Source: Sphingomicrobium aestuariivivum (GTDB lineage: Bacteria > Pseudomonadota > Alphaproteobacteria > Sphingomonadales > Sphingomonadaceae). From it: a stretch of DNA of 64,000 nucleotides. The notes under the pieces are model-generated. The model was not told the origin of the DNA and searched no databases. It saw only the letters and a list, made by a program, of their open reading frames with translations. The position numbers and the translations under genes were made by a program. The stretch lies in contig NZ_CP102629.1 in assembly GCF_024721585.1 (NCBI RefSeq), positions 1,994,501 to 2,058,500 on the forward strand. Direction: 5' to 3'. Positions 8,400 through 20,000 of the stretch are shown here, piece after piece (position 1 is the first letter of the stretch; the number at the start of each line of letters is the position of its first letter).

Positions 8400-8441
8400 G
8401 CGGTCCGGCTCCACCCGCTCGCGGGGCCGGACCGCATTTTT
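8400..8441 (+). terminator. Rho-independent terminator of the lipoprotein gene
   Basis: A perfect 10-bp stem, GCGGTCCGGC with GCCGGACCGC, and a GC-rich loop, followed by ATTTTT. It begins 32 bases after the stop codon at 8367. Confidence 0.85.
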
Positions 8442-8445
8442 ATGC

Positions 8446-9459
8446 TCAGTAGGCGCGGGCGACCGCGAAGTTGGCGGCCTCGACCATCGCGCGGCGGGCA
8501 TTGCTGTCGGGGAAGATGTTGAGCGCATCGACGGCGCGACGGGCAAAGCTGCGCGCGGCTTCCATCGTGTCGTCGAGCGCGCCGGTTGCCCGCATCAGCG
8601 AGACGGCATGGGCGAGGTCCTCGTCGCTCGTCCGGCTGCCCTGCATGGCGGCCTTCCAGAAAGCGCGGTCCTCGGCCGAGCCGCGGGCATGGGCGAGGAT
8701 GACGGGTAGCGTCATCTTGCCGTCGCGGAAATCATCTCCGAGGCCCTTGCCCATCGTGGCCTCGTCGCTGGTGTAATCGATCGCATCGTCGATCAGCTGG
8801 AAGGCGATGCCGAGATTGCGGCCATAGGCCTCGAGCGCGGCCTCGGCTTCCTCGCCCGCTTCGGCGACGACGGGGGCAACCTGGCAGGCGGCGGCGAACA
8901 GCGCGGCGGTCTTGGCGCCAATGATGTTCAGATACTCGTCTTCCGACGTCTCGATACGGCGCTGGGCGGTGAGCTGGTCGACCTCGCCCTCGGCGATGAC
9001 CGCGCTGGCGTGGCTGAGGATCTTGAGGACCTTGAGGCTGCCGTCCTCGACCATCAGTTCAAAGGCGCGGCTGAAGAGGAAGTCGCCGACCAGTACGGTA
9101 GCGGGATTGCCCCAGATGAGGTTGGCGGCGCGCTTGCCGCGGCGCATTTCCGAGCCGTCGACGACATCGTCGTGAAGGAGCGTCGCGGTGTGGATGAACT
9201 CGACCGCGGCGGCCAGCTTGTGATGGCGTGCGCCCGGATAGTCGAGCAGCCGTGCAGCGGCCAGCGTGAGCATAGGCCTGAGCCGCTTGCCGCCGCCCGC
9301 GATGAGATGTCCCGCAAGCTCGGGGATCAGCGCGACCTTCGACTGCATGCGGTCGAGGATGATCGCGTTGACGGCGTTCATGTCCTCGGCGACGAGGCCG
9401 ATCATGGGCTCGAGCGAGGGCGTGGAATCGGGGCGGAGCGGCGTGACGTTTCCGGTCAT
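8446..9459 (-). CDS. ispB: Polyprenyl (octaprenyl-type) diphosphate synthase
   Basis: A 337-residue trans-prenyltransferase that elongates farnesyl diphosphate for the ubiquinone side chain. The first Asp-rich motif is in LLHDDVVDGSEMRRGK, the second in FQLIDDAIDYTSD, and the KRLRPMLTL basic motif is present. The residues upstream of the first DDxxD are small, consistent with a long-chain product. Start at the ATG at 9459; longer in-frame reading would overlap the kinase gene antiparallel to its own coding sense. Exact chain length (C40 or C50) cannot be read from the sequence. Confidence 0.9.
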   Translation of the reverse strand: MTGNVTPLRPDSTPSLEPMIGLVAEDMNAVNAIILDRMQSKVALIPELAGHLIAGGGKRLRPMLTLAAARLLDYPGARHHKLAAAVEFIHTATLLHDDVVDGSEMRRGKRAANLIWGNPATVLVGDFLFSRAFELMVEDGSLKVLKILSHASAVIAEGEVDQLTAQRRIETSEDEYLNIIGAKTAALFAAACQVAPVVAEAGEEAEAALEAYGRNLGIAFQLIDDAIDYTSDEATMGKGLGDDFRDGKMTLPVILAHARGSAEDRAFWKAAMQGSRTSDEDLAHAVSLMRATGALDDTMEAARSFARRAVDALNIFPDSNARRAMVEAANFAVARAY

Positions 9460-9469
9460 GGCACGCCCC

Positions 9470-10867
9470 CTAGCTTGTCTCGAGCACGGCGGGAAGGGAA
9501 AGCCGCGCGAGGAGGCCGCCGAGGTCCTCGCTCTCGGAAAGCGCGACGGTGCCACCATAGATTTCGGCGACGTCGCGCACGATGGCGAGCCCGAGGCCCG
9601 AGCCCTGCTTGCCGGTGGTATCGAGCCGGGCACCGCGCGCGAAGATCGCGTCGCGCTGGTCCTTGGGGATGCCGGGCCCGTCGTCCTCGACCAGGATGTC
9701 GACGACAGGTGCTGAAGCTTCGATCGTCACGAAGACACGCCCGCCTCCATATTTGGCGGCATTCTCGACGAGGTTGCCGAGCATCTCGTCAAGGTCCTGC
9801 TTCTCGACGCGAACGCAGGCTTCGCGGTCGCCCGCAACATCGACGGTGACGCCGTCGTAGAGGCGCGTGACGGCGCGTTCGATCGGGTCGAGGCTGGTCG
9901 CGACATGGGCCCGCGCCTGCGCCGAGGCGCGGCGGCCGATGGCGCGGGCGCGGGCGAGATGGTGGTCGACCTGGCGGCGCATCACGGTCGCCTCGCGGCA
10001 GACGATCTCGTCGAGGTCGCTCTCGCGCGCGGTGGCGGCATTGGTGATCACGGTGAGCGGGGTCTTCAGTGCATGGGCAAGGTTGCCGGCGTGGCGACGG
10101 GCCTCCTCGGCCTGCGCCTCGTTATGCGCGAGCAGTTCGTTGATCTCGTCGACGAGCGGGGTGATCTCGCGCGGGAAATCGTCGGTGATCCGCTGTTTCT
10201 CGGCGGTGCGGATCTCGACCACGGCGCGGCGGACCCGCCGTAGTGGCCACAGGCCGTAGATGGTCTGGATCCCCGCCATGATGAGCAGTCCGAGGCCGAG
10301 GACGGCGAAGGAGCGGATGAGGGTCGAGCGCAGTTCCTCGATCTGCTCGTCGAGCTGCTCGCGGCTCTCGGCGACCTGGAAGCGCCAGCGCACGTCGCTG
10401 TCGGGAAGGATGATGTCGCGCTCGACGATGCGCAGTGGTTCGCCCTCGAACTCGAAGCTGTCGCGGACATGCACGTCGAGATCGCTGTGCGAGACTTGCG
10501 TGGCGAGGCGCCGGTCCCAGAGCGAGCGTGAGGCGAAAGTGTCGGCACCCTCGCCCGAGATCTGGAAATAGCGGCCCGAGTAGATTTCAAGGAAGCGCTG
10601 GTCGGCGGGTGGACGGTTGAAGCGCACCTCGCCATCGGGGCCGATCTCGGAGGCCGCGATCATGGCGTTGAGGACATATTCGAGCTGGCCGTCAAAATTG
10701 TCGACGATCGAGCGCGTCAGGATGCGGTCCAGCGCATAGCCGCCGATGAGCAGCAGCACCGCGATCCACAGCGCGGCGATGCCGATCATGCGGCGGGTCA
10801 GCGATTCGCGCCGTTCACGCCGCACGCCCGGAAGGATGTCCCCCAGCGGAGGCTCAGCCGTCGTCAC
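9470..10867 (-). CDS. Sensor histidine kinase (PhoQ-like)
   Basis: 465 residues. Two membrane helices (about 28-48 and 186-205) flank a 135-residue periplasmic sensor. A linker follows, then the dimerisation domain with phospho-accepting His265 in NLAHALKTPL, the PhoQ-type H-box. The ATPase domain has NLVENAAKYG (N-box), VEDDGPGIP (G1) and GSGLGLAIV (G2). It overlaps the response regulator by 14 bases and follows it in the same operon. The periplasmic domain is not acidic enough to predict a metal signal, so the stimulus is unknown. Confidence 0.92.
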   Translation of the reverse strand: MTTAEPPLGDILPGVRRERRESLTRRMIGIAALWIAVLLLIGGYALDRILTRSIVDNFDGQLEYVLNAMIAASEIGPDGEVRFNRPPADQRFLEIYSGRYFQISGEGADTFASRSLWDRRLATQVSHSDLDVHVRDSFEFEGEPLRIVERDIILPDSDVRWRFQVAESREQLDEQIEELRSTLIRSFAVLGLGLLIMAGIQTIYGLWPLRRVRRAVVEIRTAEKQRITDDFPREITPLVDEINELLAHNEAQAEEARRHAGNLAHALKTPLTVITNAATARESDLDEIVCREATVMRRQVDHHLARARAIGRRASAQARAHVATSLDPIERAVTRLYDGVTVDVAGDREACVRVEKQDLDEMLGNLVENAAKYGGGRVFVTIEASAPVVDILVEDDGPGIPKDQRDAIFARGARLDTTGKQGSGLGLAIVRDVAEIYGGTVALSESEDLGGLLARLSLPAVLETS

Positions 10868-11531
10868 GATCCTCGGGGTCCTCGAGGCTGTAGCCCAGCC
10901 CGCGAATGGTGGTGATCGTCTCCGAGCCGAGCTTCTTGCGGATGCGCGTGACGAACACCTCGATGGTGTTCGAATCGCGGTCGAAATCCTGGTCGTAGAT
11001 ATGCTCGATCAGCTCGGTCCGGCTAACCACCTTGCCCTTATGGTGCATGAGGTAGCTGAGGAGCTTATACTCCTGCGCCGTGAGCTTCACGGGCTCGCCA
11101 TCCTTGGTGACCTTGCCCGAGCGGGTGTCGAGACGGATCTCGCCCGCTTCGAGCACCGAGGAGGCATGGCCCGCCGAACGGCGGATCAGCGCGCGCAGCC
11201 GGGCGATCAGCTCTTCGGTCTGGAAGGGCTTGGCGAGATAGTCGTCGGCGCCGGCATCGAGGCCGGCGACCTTGTCCGACCAGCTGTCGCGCGCCGTCAG
11301 GACGAGGACGGGCATGTCCTTCCCGCCCTTGCGCCACTTGTTGAGGATGGTGAGGCCGTCCATCTCGGGCAGGCCGAGGTCGAGCACGACCGCGTCATAG
11401 CTCTCGCTCTCGCCGAGGAAGTGACCGTCGACGCCATCGGTGGCGAGATCGACGGCATAGCCGGCGCCTTCGAGCGTGGAGCGCAGCTGGCGCCCGAGAT
11501 TGGGTTCGTCTTCGACGATGAGGATTCGCAT
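10854..11531 (-). CDS. OmpR/PhoP-family response regulator
   Basis: 225 residues. The receiver domain (1-115) has acidic pocket ED8-9, phosphorylation site Asp51 (VVLDLGLPEMDG), Thr in LVLTARD and Lys in LAKPF. The winged-helix DNA-binding domain (about 128-220) includes LTAQEYKLLSYLM and RIRKKLGSETITTIRGLGYSL. It is the partner of the adjacent kinase, with which it overlaps. A PepSY-domain gene lies 119 bases upstream in the same direction, an arrangement often seen with PhoPQ-like systems. Confidence 0.93.
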   Translation of the reverse strand: MRILIVEDEPNLGRQLRSTLEGAGYAVDLATDGVDGHFLGESESYDAVVLDLGLPEMDGLTILNKWRKGGKDMPVLVLTARDSWSDKVAGLDAGADDYLAKPFQTEELIARLRALIRRSAGHASSVLEAGEIRLDTRSGKVTKDGEPVKLTAQEYKLLSYLMHHKGKVVSRTELIEHIYDQDFDRDSNTIEVFVTRIRKKLGSETITTIRGLGYSLEDPEDRDDG

Positions 11532-11650
11532 CTTTTTCCCGTTTTTCCCTGTTCCACCTCGTTCAACCCTTCATGGCATGAACGGTTGCTTGACGCCACC
11601 GTAACGACGGGAACGTGCAGCAGGAAGATCTCTGGAAAAAAGGAGGGGCG

Positions 11651-11974
11651 CTAGCGGTTCGAGGTGCCGACGACGCGGCCGGTGCGCGGGTCGACATCGA
11701 CCCACACGAGGCGACCGTCGCGGACGAACTTCAGGCGATAGACATTGCCGCGCATCTCGGGGCCGAGATACTGGAAACCACGCATGCGCGGTACCACGCG
11801 CTGCTCGAGCAGCGGCAGCGGCATCGCATTGCCGTTGCGGGCCTTGTCATAGGCACGGTCCTGGTCACGCTCCGCGCGGGGCGGCTCGGGCTGGAACGCA
11901 CCAAGGGCCGCCGCGGGGGTCGCAAGCAGGGTGGCCGCGCCAAAGGCGGCGAGAAGGGAAGTTCGTACACGCAT
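11651..11974 (-). CDS. PepSY-like exported small protein
   Basis: A 107-residue protein with a signal peptide (VRTSLLAAFGAATLLATPAAA) and a short PepSY-like domain at the C-terminus (FQYLGPEMRGNVYRLKFVRDGRLVWVDVDPRTGRVVG). Such domains sit in the periplasm and often modulate proteases or sensor kinases. Its position directly upstream of the response-regulator/kinase pair suggests it belongs to the same regulon. Start at the ATG at 11974, preceded by purine-rich sequence. Confidence 0.8.
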   Translation of the reverse strand: MRVRTSLLAAFGAATLLATPAAALGAFQPEPPRAERDQDRAYDKARNGNAMPLPLLEQRVVPRMRGFQYLGPEMRGNVYRLKFVRDGRLVWVDVDPRTGRVVGTSNR

Positions 11975-12099
11975 CACTGATTTGTCCTCGGCCTCCCTCC
12001 TAGGGTCGGGGCATTGAATGATGTGTGAATGGCATGCTTTTCGCGCGTTCAGGAACAAAGATGACGGGAGGCCGCGGAAAGGCTAGGCGCTGTGACAAT

Positions 12100-13880
<1,781 letters not shown>

Positions 13881-13884
<4 letters not shown>

Positions 13885-16382
13885 GCCAGCGGCGCGCCAT
13901 CTGGTGCCGCGAGTGCCAGTTCGACCGGATCAAAGGGCATGATCATCATGTCCGCGATGCCGTTGTCGGCTTCCGCGACGACGGGCATGGCGCTTTCCGC
14001 ATCGGACTCGCTGCGCGCGGTGAGCGCAGCGAGCAATGCCTCGACCGGATCGCCATCAACCTCCACCAGCGCCTCCACGAGAACGGCGGCCAGGTCGGCA
14101 TCGCCTGTCATGGGGGCCGCCATCATCACGCCGTCGCCGAAATCGGGAGGTGCGATATGCTCGGCCGGCATCGGCAAGTCGGATGCATCGGGGAGGGGTG
14201 GTAGCGCGACTTCCTCCACCACCGGCACCAGTGTCGCGGACGTTTCTGCGAGGCCGTGGGCCGACCGCGCGCTTTCGACCGTCACGCTCTCGGCGGCAAC
14301 CGGAGAGGCAAATTTCACCACATCGCTTGTTGCCATCGTCAGCGGTGGCAGTTCGGCGGCCTGCGGGGTCGGCGACGACATCACATAGGTGTCGTGGCTT
14401 TCCGCGCTGTCGGCCACTTCCATCGCCACGACCGCGAAGGCGGTGAGGCCGAGCGGGGAGGCGAGCAGGGAGTTGGCGGTCAGGTTGTTCCTGCCACCCT
14501 TCGGACCGCCGCCACCCTTGGATCCGCCGCCGCCGCCCTTGGTGGCGCCGAAGCTGACCTCGGCGACCTCGCCGCCCGAACGGTAGAGGAAGGTCGCGGC
14601 ACTGACACCGACCTCGGCGATGGCGACCCATTCGTCGCCGCCACCGTCGAGATCGACCTCGACCTGCCCGCCCGCGATCCGCAGATAGCCGGCCGACACG
14701 GGGTCGACGCCCGCCTCGAGCGACAGCAGCGTGCCAACGTCGATGCGGTCCTCGCTGCCATAGTCGAGGATGCGGTCGACCCCGTCGCCATCGAGCACGA
14801 AAATGTCTTTCCCGCGCCCGCCGAACATCTCGTCTTCGCCGCCGCCGCCGTCGATGCGGTTGTTTCCCGCATTGCCCTGGATGAGCTGGTCGAAGCCGTT
14901 GCCGGTGAGATCGATCGACGCCTTGCCCTTGTCATTGGCCGTCTCGAGTACCTCGATCTCGCTGCCCCCAGCGAGCGCGTAATCGACGCTCGCGCGCACG
15001 ACATCGGTGCCGACCCCGCCCTCGGCCTCGAGCACCAACGTGGTGGAGGATGAGACGACATAGCTGTCGCCGCGGCCCATTGCCGCACCGCCGACCGCGG
15101 CGGCGAGCAGGACATAATCGCCCGTCACCATCCCCACCGCATCGAGGGTCAGCGCGTAGGTGCCCGATTGCGCGACAGTGACGGCGAGATGGGCATCGAA
15201 ACCCGCCCCGCTGTCGTCATCGCCCGCCGACAGCCCAGCGCCCGACAGGAAGAGGATCGGGTCGGCGAGGCTGCCTGTGATACCCAGCGAACTCATGCCG
15301 AGCATGTCGAACGCATAGTCGGTGTCCGCGACGAGGAGGACGTCCACGGTCGTCGTCGCCCCGGCCACGTCGAGCGAGCCTGCGACGAGCGCCTGCGGCG
15401 CCTCCATCGGCAGGATCTCGATCCATTCGGTCCCCGCCATCTGCGCCATCATCAGCGAGCCGGCGATGGCATGCACCTGCGCGGTCGGGTGGATGTCGTC
15501 GAAGAAGACGAGGTCGCGATAGGTGAGGAAGTTGTTGGCGAGCTCGGCCGGATCGAGCCCGTAAAGCCCCGCCAGCGTCGGCAGGATGAGCGACAGAGCA
15601 CCGAGCTGGCCGACATTGTCGGTCAGCGGCGCATAGGTGACATTGGCGCCGCGCGCCTCGAGGTCGGGGACCACCACCGTGCGGATGAGGAAGTCGAGGT
15701 AGAGACTGTATTCGGTCGCCGCGTCCGCGCGCGCCTGCTCGTCGGGATCAAGCACGCCGTTGCGGTTATAGTCATATTCGGGGACCACGCCGATGTCGGC
15801 GACGCCCGAGATGAGCATGTCGACCGCGCCGTCGCGCACCAGCTGGCCGAGATGCTTGAGCATGTCGGCGATGATGTCGTCGATCCGCGCATAGGCTTCG
15901 GACGGCGGCGTGATCGTGCCATTGTCGGGAACGAGGCTGCGGATGTCATTGCCGCCCAGCGTGACGATGATGAGCGCATCAGACGGGATGTCATTATCGA
16001 GCGCGTCCTGCAGCGCATCGACCTGGTCCGACAGGTCGAGGACGGCCTCGTCGCCCTTCAGCACCTGCGCGCCGCCATAAGCGAAGTTGAGCGCATTTCC
16101 GACGGGATCGGGCTCGAAGGGCGCGATCGGGATACCGAGCCACGGATCCTCGTAGCGGAAGGGGAAGGTCGGCTCGCTCACCTCGCCGGTGAACTTGTTC
16201 GAGATGAGGTCGGAGAAGGTATAGCCGTCGGTGAAGCGTCCCTCGAAATAGCCGAGCTCGGGCAGCGGGGTGCCGGCGGGCAGGGAGGCGAAGGGCAGGC
16301 CGTCATACCAATAGGCAAGCGCAAGGGCATTGCCGCTGTCGGCGAGGCTGTCGCCGATCACATAGACGCGCGCATAGGTCAT
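13881..16382 (-). CDS. GDSL/SGNH hydrolase with PPC-like and RTX repeats, secreted
   Basis: An 833-residue modular exoprotein. The SGNH esterase domain (1-320) has the nucleophile Ser12 in GDSLADSGN, block II Gly103-104 (GGAQ), Asn145 in GGND, and Asp295/His298 in DDIHP. An EF-hand-like loop, DYNRNGVLDPDE, sits at 204-215. A PPC-like beta domain spans about 335-430, and RTX-type nonapeptides about 503-540 (GNAGNNRIDGGGGEDEMFGG). A Gly/Lys linker (615-630) leads to a 200-residue acidic tail of unknown function. There is no N-terminal signal peptide, so type I secretion is likely. It lies 89 bases downstream of prsR. Confidence 0.85.
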
Positions 16383-16471
16383 GGGATGTCCCCCGAAGCG
16401 TCGCGACCCCTACATCGAGTCGCTCCGGAGAGTGTCTCTCACTATGCTTGTTAATACAATAGGTTAAGAAA

Positions 16472-17842
16472 TCAGGCGCTGAGCTTATACTGTTTCATGA
16501 GGTCGTAGAGCGTCGGGCGGCTGATGCCGAGGAGCTTGGCCGCGCCCGAGATATTGTTGTCGGTGCGGGTCAGCGCCTGGCGGATGGCCTTGCGGTCGGC
16601 GATCTCGCGCGCGGCGCGCAGGTTGATCGGGCTCGCGCCCTCGCCGTCGCTGTTCGATTGCAGGTCGAGGTCGCCCGCGGTGACGAGCTTGCCGTCGGCC
16701 ATGATGACCGCGCGTTTGATGCGGTTTTCCAACTCGCGGACATTGCCGGGCCAGGGATGCTCGTCGACCGCCTCGACCGCATCGGGGGCGAGCCCGCTGA
16801 TGTTGCGCCCGAGGTCCTTGGCATATTTGCCGGTGAAATAGCGCGCCAGCAGCACGGCATCGCCGGTGCGAGCGGACAGCGGCGGGATCGGCACGACGAT
16901 CTCGGCGAGGCGGTAATAGAGATCCTCGCGGAAGCTGCCCTCGGCGATCATGCCGTCGAGGTCGCGGTGGGTGGCGCAGACGATGCGCGTGTCGACATCG
17001 ATCGGCTTCCTGCCGCCGATGCGCTCGATGACGCGTTCCTGGAGGAAGCGGAGAAGCTTGACCTGGAGGGGCAGGGGGATGTCGCCGACCTCGTCGAGGA
17101 ACAGCGTACCGCCCTGCGCCAGCTCGATCTTGCCCGGCGTGGTCTTCACGGCGCCGGTGAAGGCGCCGCGCTCGTAGCCGAACAATTCGGCCTCGAGCAA
17201 ATTCTCGGGGATGGCGGCGCAGTTGATGGCGACAAATTCGCCGCCCTTGCGCGGGCTCTGGTCATGGACCGCGCGGGCGAGCAGTTCCTTGCCGGTGCCC
17301 GAGGCGCCCAGCAGCATGACCGAGACGTCGGCCGAGGCGACGCGCTCGATAGTGTGGGCGACCTTGAGCATTTCCGGCGATGCCGAGACGATCGAGCCCA
17401 GCACCGTCTGGCTGTCGTTGGCGGTCGCCTCGAGGCGGCGGTTCTCGCTCTCGATCTCGTGCAGCTGGAAGGCGCGTTTCACGATATGGCCGAGCTCGTC
17501 GATGTCGACGGGCTTGCGGTAGAAGTCGTAGGCGCCGTTGGCGATGGCCTTGAGGGCACTCTCGCGCGCGCCATGGCCCGAGGCGACGATGACCTTGGTG
17601 TCGGGCTTCAATGCAAGGATTTCGGACAGGGTGGCGAAACCCTCGCTGGTGCCATCGGGATCGGGCGGCAAGCCGAGGTCGAGCGTGACCACGGCGGGCT
17701 CGTGGAGGCGCAGGAGGTCGATCGCCTGCTGGCGGCTCGTGGCCGCGACGACTTCATAGTCCTCATAGGCCCATTTCAACTGGCGCTGCAGGCCCTCGTC
17801 ATCCTCGACGACGAGCAGGATCGGGCGGGTCGGCTTGGTCAT
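16472..17842 (-). CDS. prsR: PEP-CTERM-box sigma-54 response regulator PrsR
   Basis: 456 residues. The receiver domain (1-125) has Asp55 in VVTLDLGLPP and Lys in FYRKPVD. The sigma-54 AAA+ domain (about 150-380) has Walker A GASGTGKE, the GAFTGA loop (YERGAFTGA), Walker B LFLDEVGD and an Arg-finger region. A Fis-type helix-turn-helix (NNISGAAKLLGISRPTLYDLMK) follows. The sequence matches the family known to control exopolysaccharide and PEP-CTERM protein genes. It overlaps prsK by four bases (ATGA) and is co-transcribed with it. No exosortase or PEP-CTERM protein gene is in this window. Confidence 0.9.
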   Translation of the reverse strand: MTKPTRPILLVVEDDEGLQRQLKWAYEDYEVVAATSRQQAIDLLRLHEPAVVTLDLGLPPDPDGTSEGFATLSEILALKPDTKVIVASGHGARESALKAIANGAYDFYRKPVDIDELGHIVKRAFQLHEIESENRRLEATANDSQTVLGSIVSASPEMLKVAHTIERVASADVSVMLLGASGTGKELLARAVHDQSPRKGGEFVAINCAAIPENLLEAELFGYERGAFTGAVKTTPGKIELAQGGTLFLDEVGDIPLPLQVKLLRFLQERVIERIGGRKPIDVDTRIVCATHRDLDGMIAEGSFREDLYYRLAEIVVPIPPLSARTGDAVLLARYFTGKYAKDLGRNISGLAPDAVEAVDEHPWPGNVRELENRIKRAVIMADGKLVTAGDLDLQSNSDGEGASPINLRAAREIADRKAIRQALTRTDNNISGAAKLLGISRPTLYDLMKQYKLSA

Positions 17843-19923
17843 GCGGATTTCCTCAATTCCCCGGGCGCGGCGGCGGCGAGGCGGATGGTGAAGCGGGTAC
17901 CCTCTCCCGCGCGGGATTCGACATCGAGGCGGCCCCCCATGGCGAGGATCAGCGCGCGCGCCTCATAGGCGCCGATGCCGAAACCCCCGTCCTTGGTGGA
18001 GGCGAAGGGTTCGAACAGGCGCGAGCGGACGAAGTCGGGATCCATGCCGTGCCCCTCGTCGATGACGTCGATGACGACGTCGCCGTCGTCGCCGCCGATG
18101 CGGACGATGACAGGCTTGTCCTTGGAGCTGGCATCGATGGCATTCTGGACGAGATGGCCGATCGCCTGTTCGAGGCTGGCGGCATCGGCCACCGCCCAGC
18201 GCTCGCGATCGCCGAGAAGGCGGACGTCATGGTCCGCGCGCTTGGCGGCGATGGCGAAGGAGAGGACATCGTCGAGGCGGGTAGCGCGTGCCTTCTTGTC
18301 GGGGCGGGTGCCTTGCGGTGCGAGGCGGGCGAGGAGGTCGTTCATCTTCGCCACCGAGCTCTTGAGCGTGGCGACCATGTCTGCGCGGAACTCGGGGTTG
18401 TCGGCATGGCGCTCGGCATTACGCGACAGGAGCGACAACTGGCTGACGAGATTCTTGATGTCGTGCATGATGAAGGCGAAGCGGCGGTTGAATTCCTCGA
18501 ACCGCTGGGCCTTGGCGAGCGCTTCCTGGCTGACCTTTTCGGCGAGCGCGCTGGCCGCCTGCCGTCCCGCGGTGCGCAGGAGGTCGAAATCCTCCCAGTC
18601 GAGCGGACGGCTGTAATCGGGCTGGGCGAGGAGGACGAGGCCGATCAGCTGGCGGTCGGCGAGCAGCGGGATGGCGACATAGGCCTCGTCGCGCTCGAGC
18701 AGCCATGAGGGCGGACCGGCGGCGCGGTCGCGCGGGTCGCCCCAGCCTTCGCGAAGGCCGTTGAGTTCGAGGATGCGCGTCTCGGCGACGACATGCTCCC
18801 AGAAGGGCGCTTCGCGCTCGTTGGTGAAGACCCCGGCGGGCGGATCGACGAGGCGCGCGCCCCAGTTCCAGACGCCGCCAGCGCGCAGCCCCTCATGCTC
18901 GTCGCGCACGAGGAGGACGCCGCCCGGCGCATCGAGCATGTCGGCAAAGGCGCGCACGATGCGGGCACCCAATGCGCCGCGCTCGCCTTCGTCGCCGCCG
19001 ATCGTCTCGGTAAAGCGCAGCCATTCGGTGCGATAGTCGTAGCGATGCTCGAAGAAATGCTTGGCGATCTTGACCTTGGCCCAGGCGCGCGCGCGGCTCG
19101 AGGGGAGGATCGCCATCGCGCCGACGACGAGGATGGTGAGCAGCGTGACCGCGACCCCGCCCGCCACTTCGCCGCCTTCCTCGCGCATCACGGTGGCGAG
19201 CACCGCCATGACCGCGAAATAGGCGCAGATGCCGAGGAGCGAGAGCGACTGGAAGGTCGCCGCGCGGCTCATCCGGAAGCGCCATGCGACGTCCGAGCGC
19301 GCGCCGAGGGCGAACAGCGGACCGGCGGCGGCGACCGCGAGTCCGCGCCAGTCGCCCACCGCGGCCCCGAGTTCGGGCGAGAGATAGGCGATGGTGTAAT
19401 AGTTGAGGTCGTAGAGCCAGATCCAGGCGAGCGCGAGCATGGCATAGCGCATGGTCGAGCGACTGCCCGGCTCGGCCTGCCCATAGAAGTTATGGACGAG
19501 GACAAGACCGCCCGCGGCCCCGAGGATGTGCAGGAGGTTGAGCGTGGTCGACACGGTCGCGAGGTCCATGTCTGCAGGAGCGAGCGGGGGGACGATCACG
19601 GTCACTAGCTGGAGGCCGAGCACGCCTGCGACCGAGGCATAGACGAGCTTCAGCCCCTTCTGGCGCCGGTCGGGCTCGCCGCTGGTCGCGAGGCTGTGGA
19701 GGAGGCCGATCCAGACGAGGTTGCGCAAGGTCTCTGCCAGTCCCGTCAGCACGTCGGCGGCGCCCAGCGCATCGAGCCAGGCCCAAAGGCTGGTCAGCGC
19801 GAAGGCGCCGATGAGCGTGCGCTGTGCGGCCGTGCGCGGGCCCTTGAAAAGCTGCCACGCGACGAGCAGCGCGAAGAGGATCGCCGCGAGATAGGAGCTG
19901 TAATGGGCCTCGGGGAACGACAT
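17839..19923 (-). CDS. prsK: PEP-CTERM system histidine kinase PrsK
   Basis: 694 residues. A multi-pass membrane region (about eight helices within 1-275) is followed by a GAF domain (about 305-460) and a kinase core with His487 in FAFIMHDIKN. The ATPase domain has LVQNAIDAS (N-box), DEGHGM and GFGIGAYEAR. This layout and H-box define PrsK. The ATG at 19923 is chosen because the hydrophobic region begins just after it. It forms an operon with prsR. It diverges from the aldo/keto reductase, with 77 bases between them. Confidence 0.9.
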   Translation of the reverse strand: MSFPEAHYSSYLAAILFALLVAWQLFKGPRTAAQRTLIGAFALTSLWAWLDALGAADVLTGLAETLRNLVWIGLLHSLATSGEPDRRQKGLKLVYASVAGVLGLQLVTVIVPPLAPADMDLATVSTTLNLLHILGAAGGLVLVHNFYGQAEPGSRSTMRYAMLALAWIWLYDLNYYTIAYLSPELGAAVGDWRGLAVAAAGPLFALGARSDVAWRFRMSRAATFQSLSLLGICAYFAVMAVLATVMREEGGEVAGGVAVTLLTILVVGAMAILPSSRARAWAKVKIAKHFFEHRYDYRTEWLRFTETIGGDEGERGALGARIVRAFADMLDAPGGVLLVRDEHEGLRAGGVWNWGARLVDPPAGVFTNEREAPFWEHVVAETRILELNGLREGWGDPRDRAAGPPSWLLERDEAYVAIPLLADRQLIGLVLLAQPDYSRPLDWEDFDLLRTAGRQAASALAEKVSQEALAKAQRFEEFNRRFAFIMHDIKNLVSQLSLLSRNAERHADNPEFRADMVATLKSSVAKMNDLLARLAPQGTRPDKKARATRLDDVLSFAIAAKRADHDVRLLGDRERWAVADAASLEQAIGHLVQNAIDASSKDKPVIVRIGGDDGDVVIDVIDEGHGMDPDFVRSRLFEPFASTKDGGFGIGAYEARALILAMGGRLDVESRAGEGTRFTIRLAAAAPGELRKSA

Positions 19924-20000
19924 CAGCGGGCCAAACCTTCTGTCAATGATACCGACATGGCCCCACTGTCGGAAAAATTTACAAAGATAAGGTGAACGAC

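Noticed and set aside
16383-16471. Sigma-54 promoter (-24/-12) for the GDSL gene
   Set aside because: No TGGCAC-N5-TTGC-like sequence was found; only weak AT-rich boxes. PrsR control remains a guess.
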